Source: Methylacidiphilales bacterium (lineage in GTDB: Bacteria; Verrucomicrobiota; Verrucomicrobiia; Methylacidiphilales; UBA1321). Taken from it: a stretch of 64,000 nt of DNA. The notes under the pieces are model-generated. The model ran no database searches. It saw only the letters and a list, made by a program, of their open reading frames with translations, and was not told the DNA's origin. This document shows positions 18,162 through 28,199 of this stretch, piece by piece. The stretch is from contig JAMFSY010000007.1 of the NCBI GenBank assembly GCA_026225555.1, forward strand, positions 24,933 to 88,932. Reading direction: 5' to 3'. The stretch's first letter is position 1; every line of letters begins with the position of its first letter. The position numbers and the translations under genes were made by a program.

Positions 18162-18452
18162 CTAGCTGGGCACGGGCGGGCTCTTGGGCGATTTCAGGGA
18201 GGAGGTGATCCCCAGCCGGGTCCGGCGCGTCTGTCGGAGGATATATTTCTTCTCCTCCTTGAGTGGCGGGGTGCGATCAAGAGGAAGCTCCTTTATTTTC
18301 AGGAAATATTCCAGCGGCTGCCAATCCTCCATGCCCTGCTGCCAGCCGAAATCGGTCAGGCGGTAGACGCCGTTTTCGAACGCTCTTTTCAGGCGCTCGA
18401 GATCGATGACGCCGAGGTAGGCGCCATCCCGGTTAACGTGAATCATTCTCAT
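18162..18452 (-). CDS. GYF_2 (DUF4339)-like small protein
   Basis: 96 residues. The first 55 match the GYF_2 pattern: HVNRDGAYLGVIDLERLKRAF, then FGWQQGMEDWQPLEYF, where Gly-Met-x-x-Trp-x-Pro-Leu is the family core. The tail is basic (ILRQTRRTRLG). There is no signal or membrane helix, so it is probably a cytoplasmic adaptor that binds proline-rich peptides. It lies 186 bases upstream of the cytochrome fusion gene on the same strand, with no link I can show. Confidence 0.7.
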   Translation of the reverse strand: MRMIHVNRDGAYLGVIDLERLKRAFENGVYRLTDFGWQQGMEDWQPLEYFLKIKELPLDRTPPLKEEKKYILRQTRRTRLGITSSLKSPKSPPVPS

Positions 18453-19291
18453 GGTGGTGGAGGAGGCAGGGTTGGGTTTATTGGGTCTGGGGTTCAGTCC
18501 CGATCCGAAGTCTCTTTCTTGGTATCGGCCTTTTTTCGCCGACCTAGATGCATTAATCCGCCGGCCAGCAGGATCTGGCTGTCCAACGTGGTGGCCACAT
18601 TCATCGTGCCGTTGCCGGTCAAGGTGCCTTTCGTTTGCTCATCTTGAGGACACGAGTTATGGCGAAAGGCATGCTGTGACATTCTTTGATGGGGTTATAG
18701 GATGCCTCTTGGGACAACCAAAAATGTTTAGAGTCTTGAGTAGATAATGGCAAAAAGTAGTCAATTCAAAAAGAGCATAATCTTCCTAGTGTCCCAAAAT
18801 CGAAATTGATTACGGCATATTTGTCGTCTTAAAACGCATTTTTCCTAAGGCACGTTAGAATGCGGACAAATATGCCCAATGCTTCTCGATCTTTTGGAAA
18901 ATAAAGGTAATAAATTCCTGTAGTCGTCAAAATTCTCTGTCTATCTAGGCAATTTCATCTTGTGCCGGTTGCGTCAAATGTGTTACAGACTCTTTTCATG
19001 CACTTTGCAATCTTATGTTGGTAGAAGAAAATATTTCCTGCGTAAACTAATTGGCGTTAATAATAAAATGATGCGCCTTAGGGCAAGTCTTTCTCTCACC
19101 CGTTTTTTAATGAAATCCCGTCACCTCAGGGCCTTCCAAGAGTATGCTAATCGGTTGGCCGTTTTTCAGCCGAAGGCGGCCCGATGAGTCTTCGGGCGCG
19201 GCGGGGTTTATTTGGGAAAGCGAAAGTCTTAACGACGCTCTTTGATGGGTGTTTTTAAAGCCAGCTACGACGGCCTCCGGCGGATAATTTC
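18453..19291. other. Long AT-rich intergenic region
   Basis: 839 bases with no convincing gene. From about 18690 to 19150 the base composition drops well below that of the flanking genes, which is unusual for this window. It contains the hairpin at 18814-18876. Open frames at 18494-18682 (minus), 18451-18747 (plus) and 18960-19187 (plus) have no family-like sequence. The part next to the kinase at 19292 presumably holds its promoter, but no consensus site stands out. Confidence 0.6.
18814..18876. repeat. Long branched inverted repeat in AT-rich gap
   Basis: GGCATATTTGTC (18814-18825) pairs perfectly with GACAAATATGCC (18865-18876). Inside it CGCATT (18835-18840) pairs with AATGCG (18859-18864), and CTAA pairs with TTAG around a GGCACG loop. 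All unpaired bulges (9 and 4 bases) are on the left arm. The function is unknown: an RNA structure, a regulatory site or a relic of a mobile element. Confidence 0.6.
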
Positions 19292-21355
19292 ATGACCACC
19301 TCGCTTTCCTCGACCGCGCCTTACGCCACCATGGTCCTGCTGGTTGATGACCAGGCGCTCGTGGCGGAGGCGGTGCGGCGTATGCTGGCCCATGAGGAAG
19401 ACATCAATTTCCATTATTGCTCCAACAGCGAAAAGGCTCTCGCCCTGGTCAATGAACTCAAGCCGACCGTCATTCTCCAGGATCTGGTCTTGCCGGGGAT
19501 CGATGGGTTGGACCTGCTTCGGCTTTACCGGGCAAATCCGGCGAGCGAAAATGTGCCGGTGATTGTTCTCTCCGTGAAGGAGGAGCCCAAGGTGAAGGCG
19601 AAGGCCTTTGAGCTGGGGGCCAATGATTATTTGGTGAAGCTGCCGGATCGCGTGGAATTCCTGGCCCGCATCCGGTATCACTCCCACGCCTACTTGAATC
19701 GGGTCCAGCGCGACGAGGCCTACCGGGCCCTGCGTCAAAGCCAAAGCCAGCTTCAGGACAACAATACAGCACTTATCTCCCTGAATCAGAAACTCGAAAA
19801 GGCGACCGAGGCCAAGTCGGAATTCCTCGCCAATATGAGCCATGAAATCCGGACGCCGATGAATGGCGTCATCGGCATGACTTCCCTGCTGCTCGATACT
19901 TCCCTGAACCCGGAGCAGCGCGAATTCGTGGAAACGATCCGGCTTTCCGGTGACAGCCTGCTGGGCATCATCAACGACATTCTCGATTTTTCCAAGATCG
20001 AGTCGGGCAAGGTGGAACTGGAAGCTCACCCCTACGATTTACAGGATTGCGTTCATCAGGCGGTGAAGCTTCTGGCACCCAAAGCGGCGGAAAAAAAATT
20101 GGACCTCATCGTCCGGTTCAATCCGCAGGTGCCCCCGGTGGTGATCGGCGATGTAACGCGGCTGCGGCAAGTCCTGGTTAACCTCATCAGCAATGCGTTG
20201 AAGTTCACCCTCAAGGGGGAAGTGGTCGTAGCCGTTTCCCTGGATGGCCGCACGGAGAAGGGGGACCTCCGCCTTCGTTTCAGTGTCTCGGATACGGGGA
20301 TTGGGATCTCGGCGGAGAAGCACAAGAAGCTGTTCCAATCGTTCAGCCAGGTCGATGCCTCGACCACCCGGCAGTTTGGCGGCACCGGGCTGGGGCTCGC
20401 GATCAGCAAGCGGCTCATCGAGCTGATGGGCGGCTCAATTGGCGTGGAGAGCGAGGAAGGGAAGGGCTCGCGCTTTCACTTCACGATTACGGTTCGGCCC
20501 GGAGCCGATGCAGCGGAACCAAGTCCGGCGCCTTACCTCCGGGGCAAGCGCGTGCTGCTGGTCGAAGACAGCGCCGCGCAACGGCAAACTCTTGCGCAAT
20601 GGGCCCATACCTGGGGAGTCGAATGGACGGAGGCAAAAGACCTGGCCGAAGCCGGGGAAACATTGAGCGCCGCCCCAGTTCCCTTTGATCTCTTGCTGCT
20701 GGATCAGGAATTGATGGATTCCGCCGTGGATTCCACCCAGCAGCTTGCCCTTTTGCGCGCCTTGCCCGGAGCCAGGGAGGCCAAGATCATCCTGCTTTCT
20801 TACGCGCGACTCCGTGCCCCGGAAGCGGCCGCGCTCGGTGTGGCCGGCTTGGTGAACAAACCGATTCGCTCCTCGGCACTTTTCGAGGCCATGGCACGGG
20901 CCGTGGGTGCGTATGAGGAGACGAAGCATCGCAAGGCCACGCCCCTTTTCGATCCTCTGATGGCGACACGGTTTCCCCGCCGGATTTTGATCGCGGACGA
21001 TAACCTCATCAACATCAAGGTTGCGGCCACGATGTTGAAGCGGCTTGGCTACACCGCGGACAGCGTGTTGAACGGATTGGAAGTCCTGGAGGCCCTGAAA
21101 ACCAAGGTTTACGATCTCATCTTCCTCGATATGCAGATGCCGGAACTCGACGGTTTCGAAACGGCCCGGCGCATCCGCAAAACCTGGGCGGACCAGGAGA
21201 CCGAGCGGCCGCGTCTGATCGCCCTGACAGGAACCGCGATGCGGGGCGATCGCGAGCGATGCTTCGAAGCGGGGATGGATGATTACATGACCAAGCCCAT
21301 TCGCGTGGAGGATATCGTCGCGGTTTTGGAGTTTTGCGGAGCGAGAAATATTTGA
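19292..21355 (+). CDS. Receiver-hybrid histidine kinase (REC-HisKA-HATPase-REC-REC)
   Basis: 687 residues, no signal or membrane helix, so cytoplasmic. Domains in order: an N-terminal receiver (residues about 14-130, LLVDDQ, phospho-Asp64 in [13 protein letters not shown]); a coiled helix (130-175); HisKA with His184 in [12 protein letters not shown]; HATPase_c (about 285-405: [25 protein letters not shown]); a second receiver (about 420-540, Asp471, weakly conserved around it); a third, canonical receiver (about 563-685, Asp613 in [13 protein letters not shown]). The N-terminal receiver in place of a sensor means it takes its input from another kinase, perhaps the membrane kinase just downstream. 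It lies 147 bases before that gene. Confidence 0.95.
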   Translation: MTTSLSSTAPYATMVLLVDDQALVAEAVRRMLAHEEDINFHYCSNSEKALALVNELKPTVILQDLVLPGIDGLDLLRLYRANPASENVPVIVLSVKEEPKVKAKAFELGANDYLVKLPDRVEFLARIRYHSHAYLNRVQRDEAYRALRQSQSQLQDNNTALISLNQKLEKATEAKSEFLANMSHEIRTPMNGVIGMTSLLLDTSLNPEQREFVETIRLSGDSLLGIINDILDFSKIESGKVELEAHPYDLQDCVHQAVKLLAPKAAEKKLDLIVRFNPQVPPVVIGDVTRLRQVLVNLISNALKFTLKGEVVVAVSLDGRTEKGDLRLRFSVSDTGIGISAEKHKKLFQSFSQVDASTTRQFGGTGLGLAISKRLIELMGGSIGVESEEGKGSRFHFTITVRPGADAAEPSPAPYLRGKRVLLVEDSAAQRQTLAQWAHTWGVEWTEAKDLAEAGETLSAAPVPFDLLLLDQELMDSAVDSTQQLALLRALPGAREAKIILLSYARLRAPEAAALGVAGLVNKPIRSSALFEAMARAVGAYEETKHRKATPLFDPLMATRFPRRILIADDNLINIKVAATMLKRLGYTADSVLNGLEVLEALKTKVYDLIFLDMQMPELDGFETARRIRKTWADQETERPRLIALTGTAMRGDRERCFEAGMDDYMTKPIRVEDIVAVLEFCGARNI

Positions 21356-21502
21356 CCTTGTTCGCGGGCGCCGAAGCGTCTTTCCACGTTGTCTCGAACC
21401 AAAGACCCCCGACCCGCGTGAATGCAAGTTGTCACTGGGAAGGCTAGAGGCTAGACCGGGACGTGCAATTCGAACGCCACAAATGAAGGAAACCGGCCTC
21501 TT

Positions 21503-24130
21503 TTGAAAAGGCGTCTTGATTTTCAACCGCGACCGTTCGTCGCGGCGGGGTTTGTCGTGGTCGTCACCGTGCTGTTGGCTTTTATCGCCCAGAAACTTCT
21601 TTGGAAGTATGCCCTCAAGGAATCGGAGCGCGATCACTTTGCGGAAATGGATCGCGATTCCTTCCTGCTGGGCGCGCGCATTCGCGGGCGGGCCAACGAC
21701 ATGTTCTTTCTCAAACGGGTGGCTGAGCAGGACCTTGCCCACAATCCGAATGCGCCGCTGGCCAGCGATAATCTGCGTAGCGCCGTCACGACGATGATGC
21801 TGGCTCGCAGCCAGTATGATCCCGTGCGTCTCCTCGATCTCTCCGGTCACGAAATCTTTCGCTACAACTGGACCGGCGGCGATCATCCGCTGGAGGAAGT
21901 GCCCAAGGAGAAATTGCAGGACAAGTCGAAGCGGCCCTTTTTCAAGGCAACCCTGGAAGCGCCGACCGACGCGGCCGTGTTTTCCCCGTTGAATCTCGAC
22001 GTGGAGAACGAACAAATCATCCAGCCGCCCAAACCGGTCGTGCGAGTCAGCGGGCAGGTCCTCGGCCCGGATGGAAAACCGAGGGCCCTGCTTGTCCTGA
22101 ATTATCTCGGCGATCAGCTCCTGCGCGAGCTCAAGCTGGACGCTTCCCGCCAAACGATGTTGCTGAATAGCGATGGCTATTGGCTGGTCGGACCTGACGC
22201 CCGTTCGGAATGGGCCTTCGAGTTCCCAGAGAGAAGGGCCGAGTCGATGCCCCAACGTGATCCAGCCTTGTGGCAAAGGATTAGCTCCAGGAGGTCGGGC
22301 AGCTTTGACCTCGGGGATAGCCAATATTGCTTTCTGAAGATAGATCCGGTTGGGACGGTTTCCGATTATCCGCCCTTGCGCATGCCGATTCGGGGCGCGG
22401 AAAAGCTCAAATGGATCCTGTTGGTCAAGGTGCCGAACGCGCTCATCTGGCATAAGGTCCACCTCCTTTGGGTCGCTCTTTGGGCGACTTGCACGGGCAT
22501 TATTTTCACCCTCGCGCCCATGACTTGGTTCGGGCTCTCATCACTCCGACGGCGGCAAATGGCCATGGTCGAGATGCAGGAGCTGACTCGCAAGGCCCAG
22601 GCCGCCGAGCGCGCCAAGGGCGAATTCATGGCGGTGATGAGCCACGAGATTCGCACGCCGATGAATGGCGTCATCGGCATGACGAGCATTCTGGCCGATA
22701 CCGAACTGAGCGAAACCCAGAGAGACTGCGTCAATACCATCCATACCAGCGGCGAGGTGCTTCTCACGGTCATCAACGACATCCTCGATTTCTCCAAGAT
22801 TGAATCGGGCAAGATGACCCTGGAACGGCGGCCCTTTCATTTGCGGCAATGCCTGGAGGAATCCATCGATCTTTTCGTCGCCAGGGTCCGCGAAAAGAAA
22901 CTTGAGCTGGCCTATCTCATCGCGCCGGACGTTCCCGCCAACCTGGTCGGGGATTCCAATCATCTGCGCCAAATTTTTACCAACCTGATTGGGAACGCCA
23001 TCAAGTTCACCGAGAAGGGCGACATCGTCGTCAACGTCCAATGCCAAAGCCGAGACGAGCGGGGCTACCATCTTCTCTTCTCCGTCACCGACACCGGGAT
23101 CGGTATTCCCAAGGAGGGCATTGCCCGTCTCTTCCAATCCTTCCATCAGGTCGATAGCTCCACCACGCGCCGGTATGGCGGCACGGGTCTGGGTCTGGTC
23201 ATCAGCAAGCGGCTGGCCGAGCTCATGGGCGGTTCGATGTGGGTCGAAAGTGAGCCAGGAATTGGCTCGACCTTTTTCTTCACCGCGATTCTCGAGGCAA
23301 CTCCGGTCACGGGTGGGATTGAGTCGCAACACGAGCCGGCTTCGCTCAAGCCCAGCCACGTTCTGATTGTCGATGACAACGCCGCCAACCGGAATGTGCT
23401 CGAGATGCAATTGAAGGCCTGGGGCATGTTCTCGGCCTCCGCCTCCTCAGGACCGGAGGCGCTCGAGAAAATGGGGGGAAACGTCTTTGACGTCGTCCTG
23501 CTCGATCTGCAAATGCCGGACATGGATGGAATCACCCTCGCGCGGGAAATCCGGAAGAGCTCCGACGTCCCGCTCATTCTTCTCTCTTCCACCGGCGACC
23601 GGGAGATCGGTGAGACGGGCGATCTTTTCGCGTTTCAAATCCTCAAGCCGATCAAGCAATCCCTGCTCTTCGATGCCTTGAGCGAGATCAGCGGAATCAA
23701 AAGGAAAAGTACCCGCAAAACAGTCGCAAAGCGTTTCGATTCCGGCATGGCGGCCCGTCATCCCTTGCGCATTCTGCTGGCTGAGGATAACGCCATCAAT
23801 CAGAAGGTGGGCCTCATCATGCTGGCGAAACTTGGCTACAAACCCGACTTGGTGGTGAATGGCCGCGAGGCCGTCGCCGCCGCGGACAAAACCCGTTACG
23901 ACCTCATCCTCATGGACGTGCAAATGCCGGAAATGGGCGGGGTCGAGGCCACTCGATTGCTGCGGGAAAAGTTTGACGAAAACTGCCCCTTCATCGTGGC
24001 TCTTACCGCGGAGGCCCTCGAGGGTGACCGTGAAAGATTTCTCGCTCTGGGATTCGCCGGCTACCTCAGCAAGCCGCTTCGGCCCCAGGATCTTCAGGAA
24101 ATGCTCCGGATGGTCATCGACGAGCAATAG
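21503..24130 (+). CDS. Membrane sensor hybrid histidine kinase (sensor-HisKA-HATPase-REC-REC)
   Basis: 875 residues. The start is a TTG at 21503; no in-frame ATG precedes it and GAAGGA (21485-21490) sits 12 bases upstream. Two membrane helices (about 12-32 and 320-345) bracket a periplasmic sensor of about 285 residues that looks like a Cache-type domain ([37 protein letters not shown]). Then HisKA with His381 in [12 protein letters not shown], HATPase_c ([29 protein letters not shown]), a receiver with Asp668 ([13 protein letters not shown]) and a receiver with Asp805 ([13 protein letters not shown]). It probably senses a small periplasmic ligand. The paired gene upstream has a receiver as its input and the same core, suggesting a branched phosphorelay. 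Confidence 0.95.
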   Translation: MKRRLDFQPRPFVAAGFVVVVTVLLAFIAQKLLWKYALKESERDHFAEMDRDSFLLGARIRGRANDMFFLKRVAEQDLAHNPNAPLASDNLRSAVTTMMLARSQYDPVRLLDLSGHEIFRYNWTGGDHPLEEVPKEKLQDKSKRPFFKATLEAPTDAAVFSPLNLDVENEQIIQPPKPVVRVSGQVLGPDGKPRALLVLNYLGDQLLRELKLDASRQTMLLNSDGYWLVGPDARSEWAFEFPERRAESMPQRDPALWQRISSRRSGSFDLGDSQYCFLKIDPVGTVSDYPPLRMPIRGAEKLKWILLVKVPNALIWHKVHLLWVALWATCTGIIFTLAPMTWFGLSSLRRRQMAMVEMQELTRKAQAAERAKGEFMAVMSHEIRTPMNGVIGMTSILADTELSETQRDCVNTIHTSGEVLLTVINDILDFSKIESGKMTLERRPFHLRQCLEESIDLFVARVREKKLELAYLIAPDVPANLVGDSNHLRQIFTNLIGNAIKFTEKGDIVVNVQCQSRDERGYHLLFSVTDTGIGIPKEGIARLFQSFHQVDSSTTRRYGGTGLGLVISKRLAELMGGSMWVESEPGIGSTFFFTAILEATPVTGGIESQHEPASLKPSHVLIVDDNAANRNVLEMQLKAWGMFSASASSGPEALEKMGGNVFDVVLLDLQMPDMDGITLAREIRKSSDVPLILLSSTGDREIGETGDLFAFQILKPIKQSLLFDALSEISGIKRKSTRKTVAKRFDSGMAARHPLRILLAEDNAINQKVGLIMLAKLGYKPDLVVNGREAVAAADKTRYDLILMDVQMPEMGGVEATRLLREKFDENCPFIVALTAEALEGDRERFLALGFAGYLSKPLRPQDLQEMLRMVIDEQ

Positions 24131-24263
24131 CGGTCCTTCACCGCCGAAGCTGCGTCAGGGGAATTTCATTCTCGCTGAGGCAGTTCCACGCAATCGGATT
24201 CCCGGCTCATTGCTTTCCCGGCCACGAGGCGGATGCTTCAATCATGTAAAACAGCAGCCGATC

Positions 24264-24412
24264 AGTCGCCGAAGTTCCGGTCCCTTCCTGGACTGGGACA
24301 CGGGGGAACCGAACTCCCCTCGCACGGGCGGGGGGACGGGGCTCACCGGGGCGGGTAACCGTTCCTGGGGATCACTTCCAAGATCCAGCCCGACAGCTAA
24401 CTCCGCAGGCAT
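24264..24412 (+). ncRNA. Cyclic di-AMP riboswitch (ydaO-yuaA class)
   Basis: The 3' block CCGACAGCTAACTCC followed by GCAGGC (24390-24410) is the most conserved part of the ydaO-yuaA aptamer. The 5' part also fits: CGCCGAAG opening (24267), a GGGGGAACCG element (24302-24311), a GGGTAACC joint (24353-24360) and a GGGGATC/GATCC stem-loop (24367-24386) directly before the CCGACAGC block, in the same order as known examples. I aligned it by eye to remembered family members; the outer P1 stem is weak here. It lies in the 403-base gap between the kinase and the SPFH gene and ends about 120 bases before that gene's ATG, so it should control the SPFH gene in response to c-di-AMP. Confidence 0.85.
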
Positions 24413-24523
24413 TTGGGAGGGCGATTTCCTGGGGCATTGCGAGTGCATGTTTCCATGGTCGCTCCGAAAAAAACGCGTCCGGTTCGCCGTCGGGAAAACC
24501 GCCGGGCGGACCGGGCTCACATC

Positions 24524-24527
24524 GGAG
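24524..24527 (+). promoter_or_regulatory. Ribosome binding site deciding the SPFH gene start
   Basis: GGAG six bases before the ATG at 24534. The reading frame is open far upstream (to 23859) through the kinase 3' end and the riboswitch, so this site and the first family-like residues fix the real start at 24534. Confidence 0.7.
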
Positions 24528-24533
24528 TCAGTT

Positions 24534-26402
24534 ATGTTTGCTCAAGTCATCAGTAATCAAGCCATCACGACCTGGTGGCCGGTATGGCCGTTCGAGGATT
24601 CCCATTTTTCATGGTGGGTCTTGGGCGGGTACGTTTTCATTGCCGGGGTAGTGCTGACTTTGCTTAGCCCCGTTCTGCTCGGCCTGGTCCTGATCGATGA
24701 GAAGGAGGTCGGCGTGGTGATCAAGAAATTCGGGCGCAGCCAGCTTCCCCCGGGACAGCTGATTGCGTTGCAGGGGGAGGCTGGTTTCCAGGCGGACACT
24801 CTCGCGCCCGGACTGCATTTCGGTTACTGGTTTTTCCAGTATCGCGTGATGAAGGTGGCCATGATCCGCATCCCCGCCGGTGAAATCGGGCTGGTGCTTT
24901 CCCATGCGGGCGCGCCGATTTTATCCGAGCGCATTCTCGCGAAGGCGGTGCCTTGCGATAATTTCCAGGATGCGCGCGCCTTCCTGCTCAACGGCGGTGA
25001 GAAGGGCCGGCAAGTGGCCGTCCTTACGGCGGGCACCTATCGGATCAACACGGCGATCTTTAATGTGATCACGTCATCGTGCGCGCTTAATTACGACCTG
25101 GTTCCCGGTCAGCTTCATGTCTATTCCGTCCAGCCCGATGCGGTGGGAATCGTGACCACGCTGGATGGCCGTCCCATCGATCCCGGTGAGATCGCCGGCG
25201 AACTGGTCCCCGCGCATGATAACTTCCAGAACGCGCAGGCGTTCCTGGAGAACGGCGGCGGCCGCGGCTTGCAGGAGCAGATTCTGCTCTCGGGTACGTG
25301 GAACCTGAATCCCTGGTTCGTCGCGGTCGAGCAGGTTTGCATGCTGGAAATCCCCATCGGCCACGTGGGCGTGGTCATCTCTTACGTGGGCCAGGCGCAT
25401 GTGGATGTCAGTGGCGCCGAGTTTCGTCATGGTGACCTGGTGAACCCGGGCCACAAGGGCGTGTGGGTCGCGCCGCTTTATCCGGGCAAGCACCCGGTCA
25501 ATCCGCGCGTGATGAAGGTGGAACTCGTGCCCACGACAAACATCGTGCTCAACTGGGCGAACCGGACTGAGTCGCACAAGTTCGACCAGAAGCTCTCCAG
25601 CATCACGGTGCGCTCGCACGATGGCTTCGCCTTCAACCTGGATGTCGCGCAGATCATCCACGTGGGCGCGCTCGACGCGCCGAAGGTCATCTCCCGCGTC
25701 GGCTCGATGCAAAACCTGGTCGATCACGTGCTCCAGCCCATCGTGGGGAATTATTTCCGCAACTCCGCGCAGAATTACACCGTGCTCGATTTTCTCGGCG
25801 GACGCACCGCCCGTCAAACCGAGGCGGCGGAATTCATTCGCGAAGCGCTCTCCGCCTACGATGTGCAGGCGGTCGATACGCTGATTGGCGATATCACCCC
25901 GCCGGCGGAATTGATGAAGACGCAGACCGACCGCAAGATCGCGGAGGAGGAACGCAAGACCTACGAAATTCAGGAGGCCGCGCAGAAGCAACGCCAACTT
26001 CTCGTGCGCGAAACAGCCGTGGCCGATATCCAACAGCAGGTCGTCGCCAGCGAGCAGGGCGTTCGCATCGCCGAGCTCGACGCGAATGCCTCGGTCAAGG
26101 CGGCCACGGGTGAGGCGGAATCGATTCGCCTGCGCGCCCTGGGTCAGGCCGAAGCGATTCGTGCGACCGGTTTCGCTCAGGCGGAAGCCTATCGCGCCGG
26201 TGTCGAAGCGCTGGGCGCTCCGAGTTTCGCGGCCCTGCAACTGATGCAAGTCGTCGGGGAACGCGGTGTGCGTATCGTGCCCGATGTCTCGGTCACCGGA
26301 GGCGCCACCGGCAGCGGTCTGATTGATGCGCTGCTTGGTGTCACGTTGAAGGACCGTCTGGTCGCGGAGCCTGCCATCGCCCACGACCCGGCTCAATCTT
26401 AA
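24534..26402 (+). CDS. SPFH/flotillin-like (band 7) membrane protein with tandem repeats
   Basis: 622 residues. One membrane helix near the N-terminus (about 28-53) is followed by SPFH-type sequence. Unusually, a 60-70 residue unit recurs: units at about 111-180 and 198-268 share DNFQDARAF/DNFQNAQAF, LLNGGEKG/LENGGGRG and GTYRIN/GTWNLN, with shorter relatives at 55-110 and 270-330. The canonical band-7 part (about 330-460) has DGFAFNLDVAQIIHV. The C-terminal 465-560 is an Ala/Glu-rich coiled coil with QAEAIRATGFAQAEAYRAG, the flotillin oligomerisation region. Flotillins scaffold membrane microdomains. It is transcribed behind a c-di-AMP riboswitch and followed by an intrinsic terminator, so it is a single-gene unit. 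Confidence 0.9.
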   Translation: MFAQVISNQAITTWWPVWPFEDSHFSWWVLGGYVFIAGVVLTLLSPVLLGLVLIDEKEVGVVIKKFGRSQLPPGQLIALQGEAGFQADTLAPGLHFGYWFFQYRVMKVAMIRIPAGEIGLVLSHAGAPILSERILAKAVPCDNFQDARAFLLNGGEKGRQVAVLTAGTYRINTAIFNVITSSCALNYDLVPGQLHVYSVQPDAVGIVTTLDGRPIDPGEIAGELVPAHDNFQNAQAFLENGGGRGLQEQILLSGTWNLNPWFVAVEQVCMLEIPIGHVGVVISYVGQAHVDVSGAEFRHGDLVNPGHKGVWVAPLYPGKHPVNPRVMKVELVPTTNIVLNWANRTESHKFDQKLSSITVRSHDGFAFNLDVAQIIHVGALDAPKVISRVGSMQNLVDHVLQPIVGNYFRNSAQNYTVLDFLGGRTARQTEAAEFIREALSAYDVQAVDTLIGDITPPAELMKTQTDRKIAEEERKTYEIQEAAQKQRQLLVRETAVADIQQQVVASEQGVRIAELDANASVKAATGEAESIRLRALGQAEAIRATGFAQAEAYRAGVEALGAPSFAALQLMQVVGERGVRIVPDVSVTGGATGSGLIDALLGVTLKDRLVAEPAIAHDPAQS

Positions 26403-26423
26403 GTTGTCGAATAGTATCGCCGG

Positions 26424-26460
26424 GCACCCGCGTTCAATCCGCGGGTGCATTATTCTGTTT
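26424..26460 (+). terminator. Intrinsic terminator after the SPFH gene
   Basis: GCACCCGCG and CGCGGGTGC form a perfect 9-bp GC-rich stem around TTCAATC, followed by the T-rich ATTATTCTGTTT. It begins 22 bases after the stop codon. Confidence 0.78.
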
Positions 26461-26540
26461 CAGCCGGAGCAATTTTATCTCGGATGCGGGGGATTTTTCC
26501 TATCGGCAACTCCACCCGGCGCTGCTACTCCTCTGACTCG

Positions 26541-28199
26541 ATGCATCCACAGCGTTCTCTGGCCTCGTTGATGAAGAGGCATCTGATTCTTTGTCTGGCG
26601 ATTCTATCTTTGCTGGAGATTTGGCGGCCGCACTACTTTTTAACCGATGATAATCTCTCGGCGGGATTTCCCATTTTGGTGGAGATCGGGCGGCATCTCA
26701 AAGAGGCGAAATCTCCTTTCATCTCCGACCATATCTTTGGAGGTCATTATGACTTGTTGAGGGATATCGGATTTCTTTGCTGGCATCCCTTCTGTATCCT
26801 TCCGAGCTTGTTGGCCGACACGAGAGCCGAGTTTTGGATGATGGATATCACGGCTTTTCTTTTCATCCTGCTCGCGACGGTGGGATTCACCCTTTTGGCC
26901 TGCGAGTTGCGCCGCGAATTTAATCCGACTCTTCCGGATCTCTATCTTACGTTCTATACGTTTAGTTTCCTTTTCAGTACCTATATTCTGACGGTAGGGC
27001 CCAGTTGGGGTAATTTTTTGGGAAATCAAAGCGCCCTGCCCTGGCTTGTCCTCGGCATTTTAGATAGAAAAATGATGCGTGGCACCGGCTTGGTCATTCT
27101 CTTCACCATTCATTCGATTTTCGGTGGCTACCAAGCGCTTAGTCTTTCCAGTGGCATTTGCCTGACCCTTTTTGCCCTCGGCATCTCTATTTATCGGCTT
27201 TCTCCCGCGCCCCTGTTCGCCTGGTGTGCGGGCAATATCCTTGCCTTGCTTCTTTCCACCCCTTTTCTTTTTCCCGCCATTTGGGGATTTATCCATTCAT
27301 CCCGGGCGGGAGGGTTTTCCCAGGATGACTGTTCCCTCTTTTCCATTCCTATTTCAATTTTCCCCCTTTCGCTTTTTCTCGGAAATTGGACGGCGATTTT
27401 GGCGAATTTGACCGGGAGCTTAAAGGAGGCTCTCTCCTTCCCTTACCTGCCGACGCTTCTGGCCTGTGGGGCGGCTTGGTGTGTCCTGCCCGCTCTCGTC
27501 GGTTCCCGTCGCTGGCGTTTTCCGGAAGCGCTGTGTCTGGCAATAGCGCTTCTTCTGATGGTGCTCATTATTCGCCCCAATGCGATCGCGCTAGCCATGC
27601 ATCACACGCCGTTCCTGAGATCCTTGCGTTGGCCGTTTCGTGAATCGTTGCAGTTTCTATTCTTTATTCACTTGTTTCTTCTGATTCGAGTACAGGAACA
27701 ATTCATCCGTCTGCGGTCGGTTATATCCCTATTAAGTCTGGCCGCATTTATCTTGCCGCTTCCGTTAGGCAGGGCTCCCAGCTTCAACGCCCTCTCCATG
27801 GATCGACAGGAAGTTTTATCGGGAAAGGCTGAAATTTTTTGGAATCAAGTAAAGTTGCGACTTAATCCACATGATCAGATTGCCACCGTTATCGACTCCG
27901 ATCCATGGGCGAAAAATATTGAGAAAATTCCATATAGCCTTTTAGGCACGGCCAATTTCCCCGCCCTTTATCAGGTCACCTCTGTTTCCGGGTATTCGAT
28001 GACGTCTCCAGCTGATCAGATGCCAATCAAGACGATTCCCTTCTTTTGGTTTGGCGCTTATAGCGAAAAACAGGTTGCGGCTATTTTGCAGGAGAAGCCG
28101 GAATTAAAAATAATCGAGCTCGTCAGTGCGACGCCCTTGAAAATCATGCTTATCGCTGGGGGAAAAAAAACCGATCTTACACCTTACCTGACTCCATAA
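26541..28199 (+). CDS. Polytopic membrane protein, possibly GT-C/YfhO-like
   Basis: About 552 residues from the ATG at 26541 (another ATG at 26571 is possible). It has roughly ten to twelve hydrophobic segments and a C-terminal extracytoplasmic part of about 130 residues (from RQEVLSGKAEIF). The first loop, YFLTDDNLSAGFPILVEIG followed by a His-Tyr-Asp-Leu region, resembles the acidic first loop of GT-C membrane glycosyltransferases and YfhO-like proteins, which attach sugars from lipid carriers. No diagnostic motif proves this. Base composition is lower in GC than the neighbours. Its last 16 bases overlap the end of the next gene, which is on the opposite strand. Confidence 0.7.
   Translation: MHPQRSLASLMKRHLILCLAILSLLEIWRPHYFLTDDNLSAGFPILVEIGRHLKEAKSPFISDHIFGGHYDLLRDIGFLCWHPFCILPSLLADTRAEFWMMDITAFLFILLATVGFTLLACELRREFNPTLPDLYLTFYTFSFLFSTYILTVGPSWGNFLGNQSALPWLVLGILDRKMMRGTGLVILFTIHSIFGGYQALSLSSGICLTLFALGISIYRLSPAPLFAWCAGNILALLLSTPFLFPAIWGFIHSSRAGGFSQDDCSLFSIPISIFPLSLFLGNWTAILANLTGSLKEALSFPYLPTLLACGAAWCVLPALVGSRRWRFPEALCLAIALLLMVLIIRPNAIALAMHHTPFLRSLRWPFRESLQFLFFIHLFLLIRVQEQFIRLRSVISLLSLAAFILPLPLGRAPSFNALSMDRQEVLSGKAEIFWNQVKLRLNPHDQIATVIDSDPWAKNIEKIPYSLLGTANFPALYQVTSVSGYSMTSPADQMPIKTIPFFWFGAYSEKQVAAILQEKPELKIIELVSATPLKIMLIAGGKKTDLTPYLTP

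Noticed and set aside
18494..18682. 62-codon minus-strand frame upstream of the GYF_2-like gene
   Set aside because: No ribosome site or family similarity visible; the basic tail HLGRRKKADTKK recalls sorting tails, but there is no clear hydrophobic segment.
18814..18876. Integron attC-like site
   Set aside because: One-sided bulges recall attC, but the outer arms lack the GTTRRRY/RYYYAAC boxes and no integrase or cassette array is nearby.
18960..19187. 75-codon plus-strand frame in the AT-rich gap
   Set aside because: Odd composition, no motif and no start signal; likely chance.
20435..22462. 675-codon minus-strand frame across the two kinases
   Set aside because: Antisense to well-conserved kinase domains on both sides and spans their intergenic gap; no recognisable domain.
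23859..24533. Upstream extension of the SPFH reading frame
   Set aside because: It runs through the kinase 3' end in another frame and through the riboswitch; the GGAG site and family-like sequence begin at 24534.
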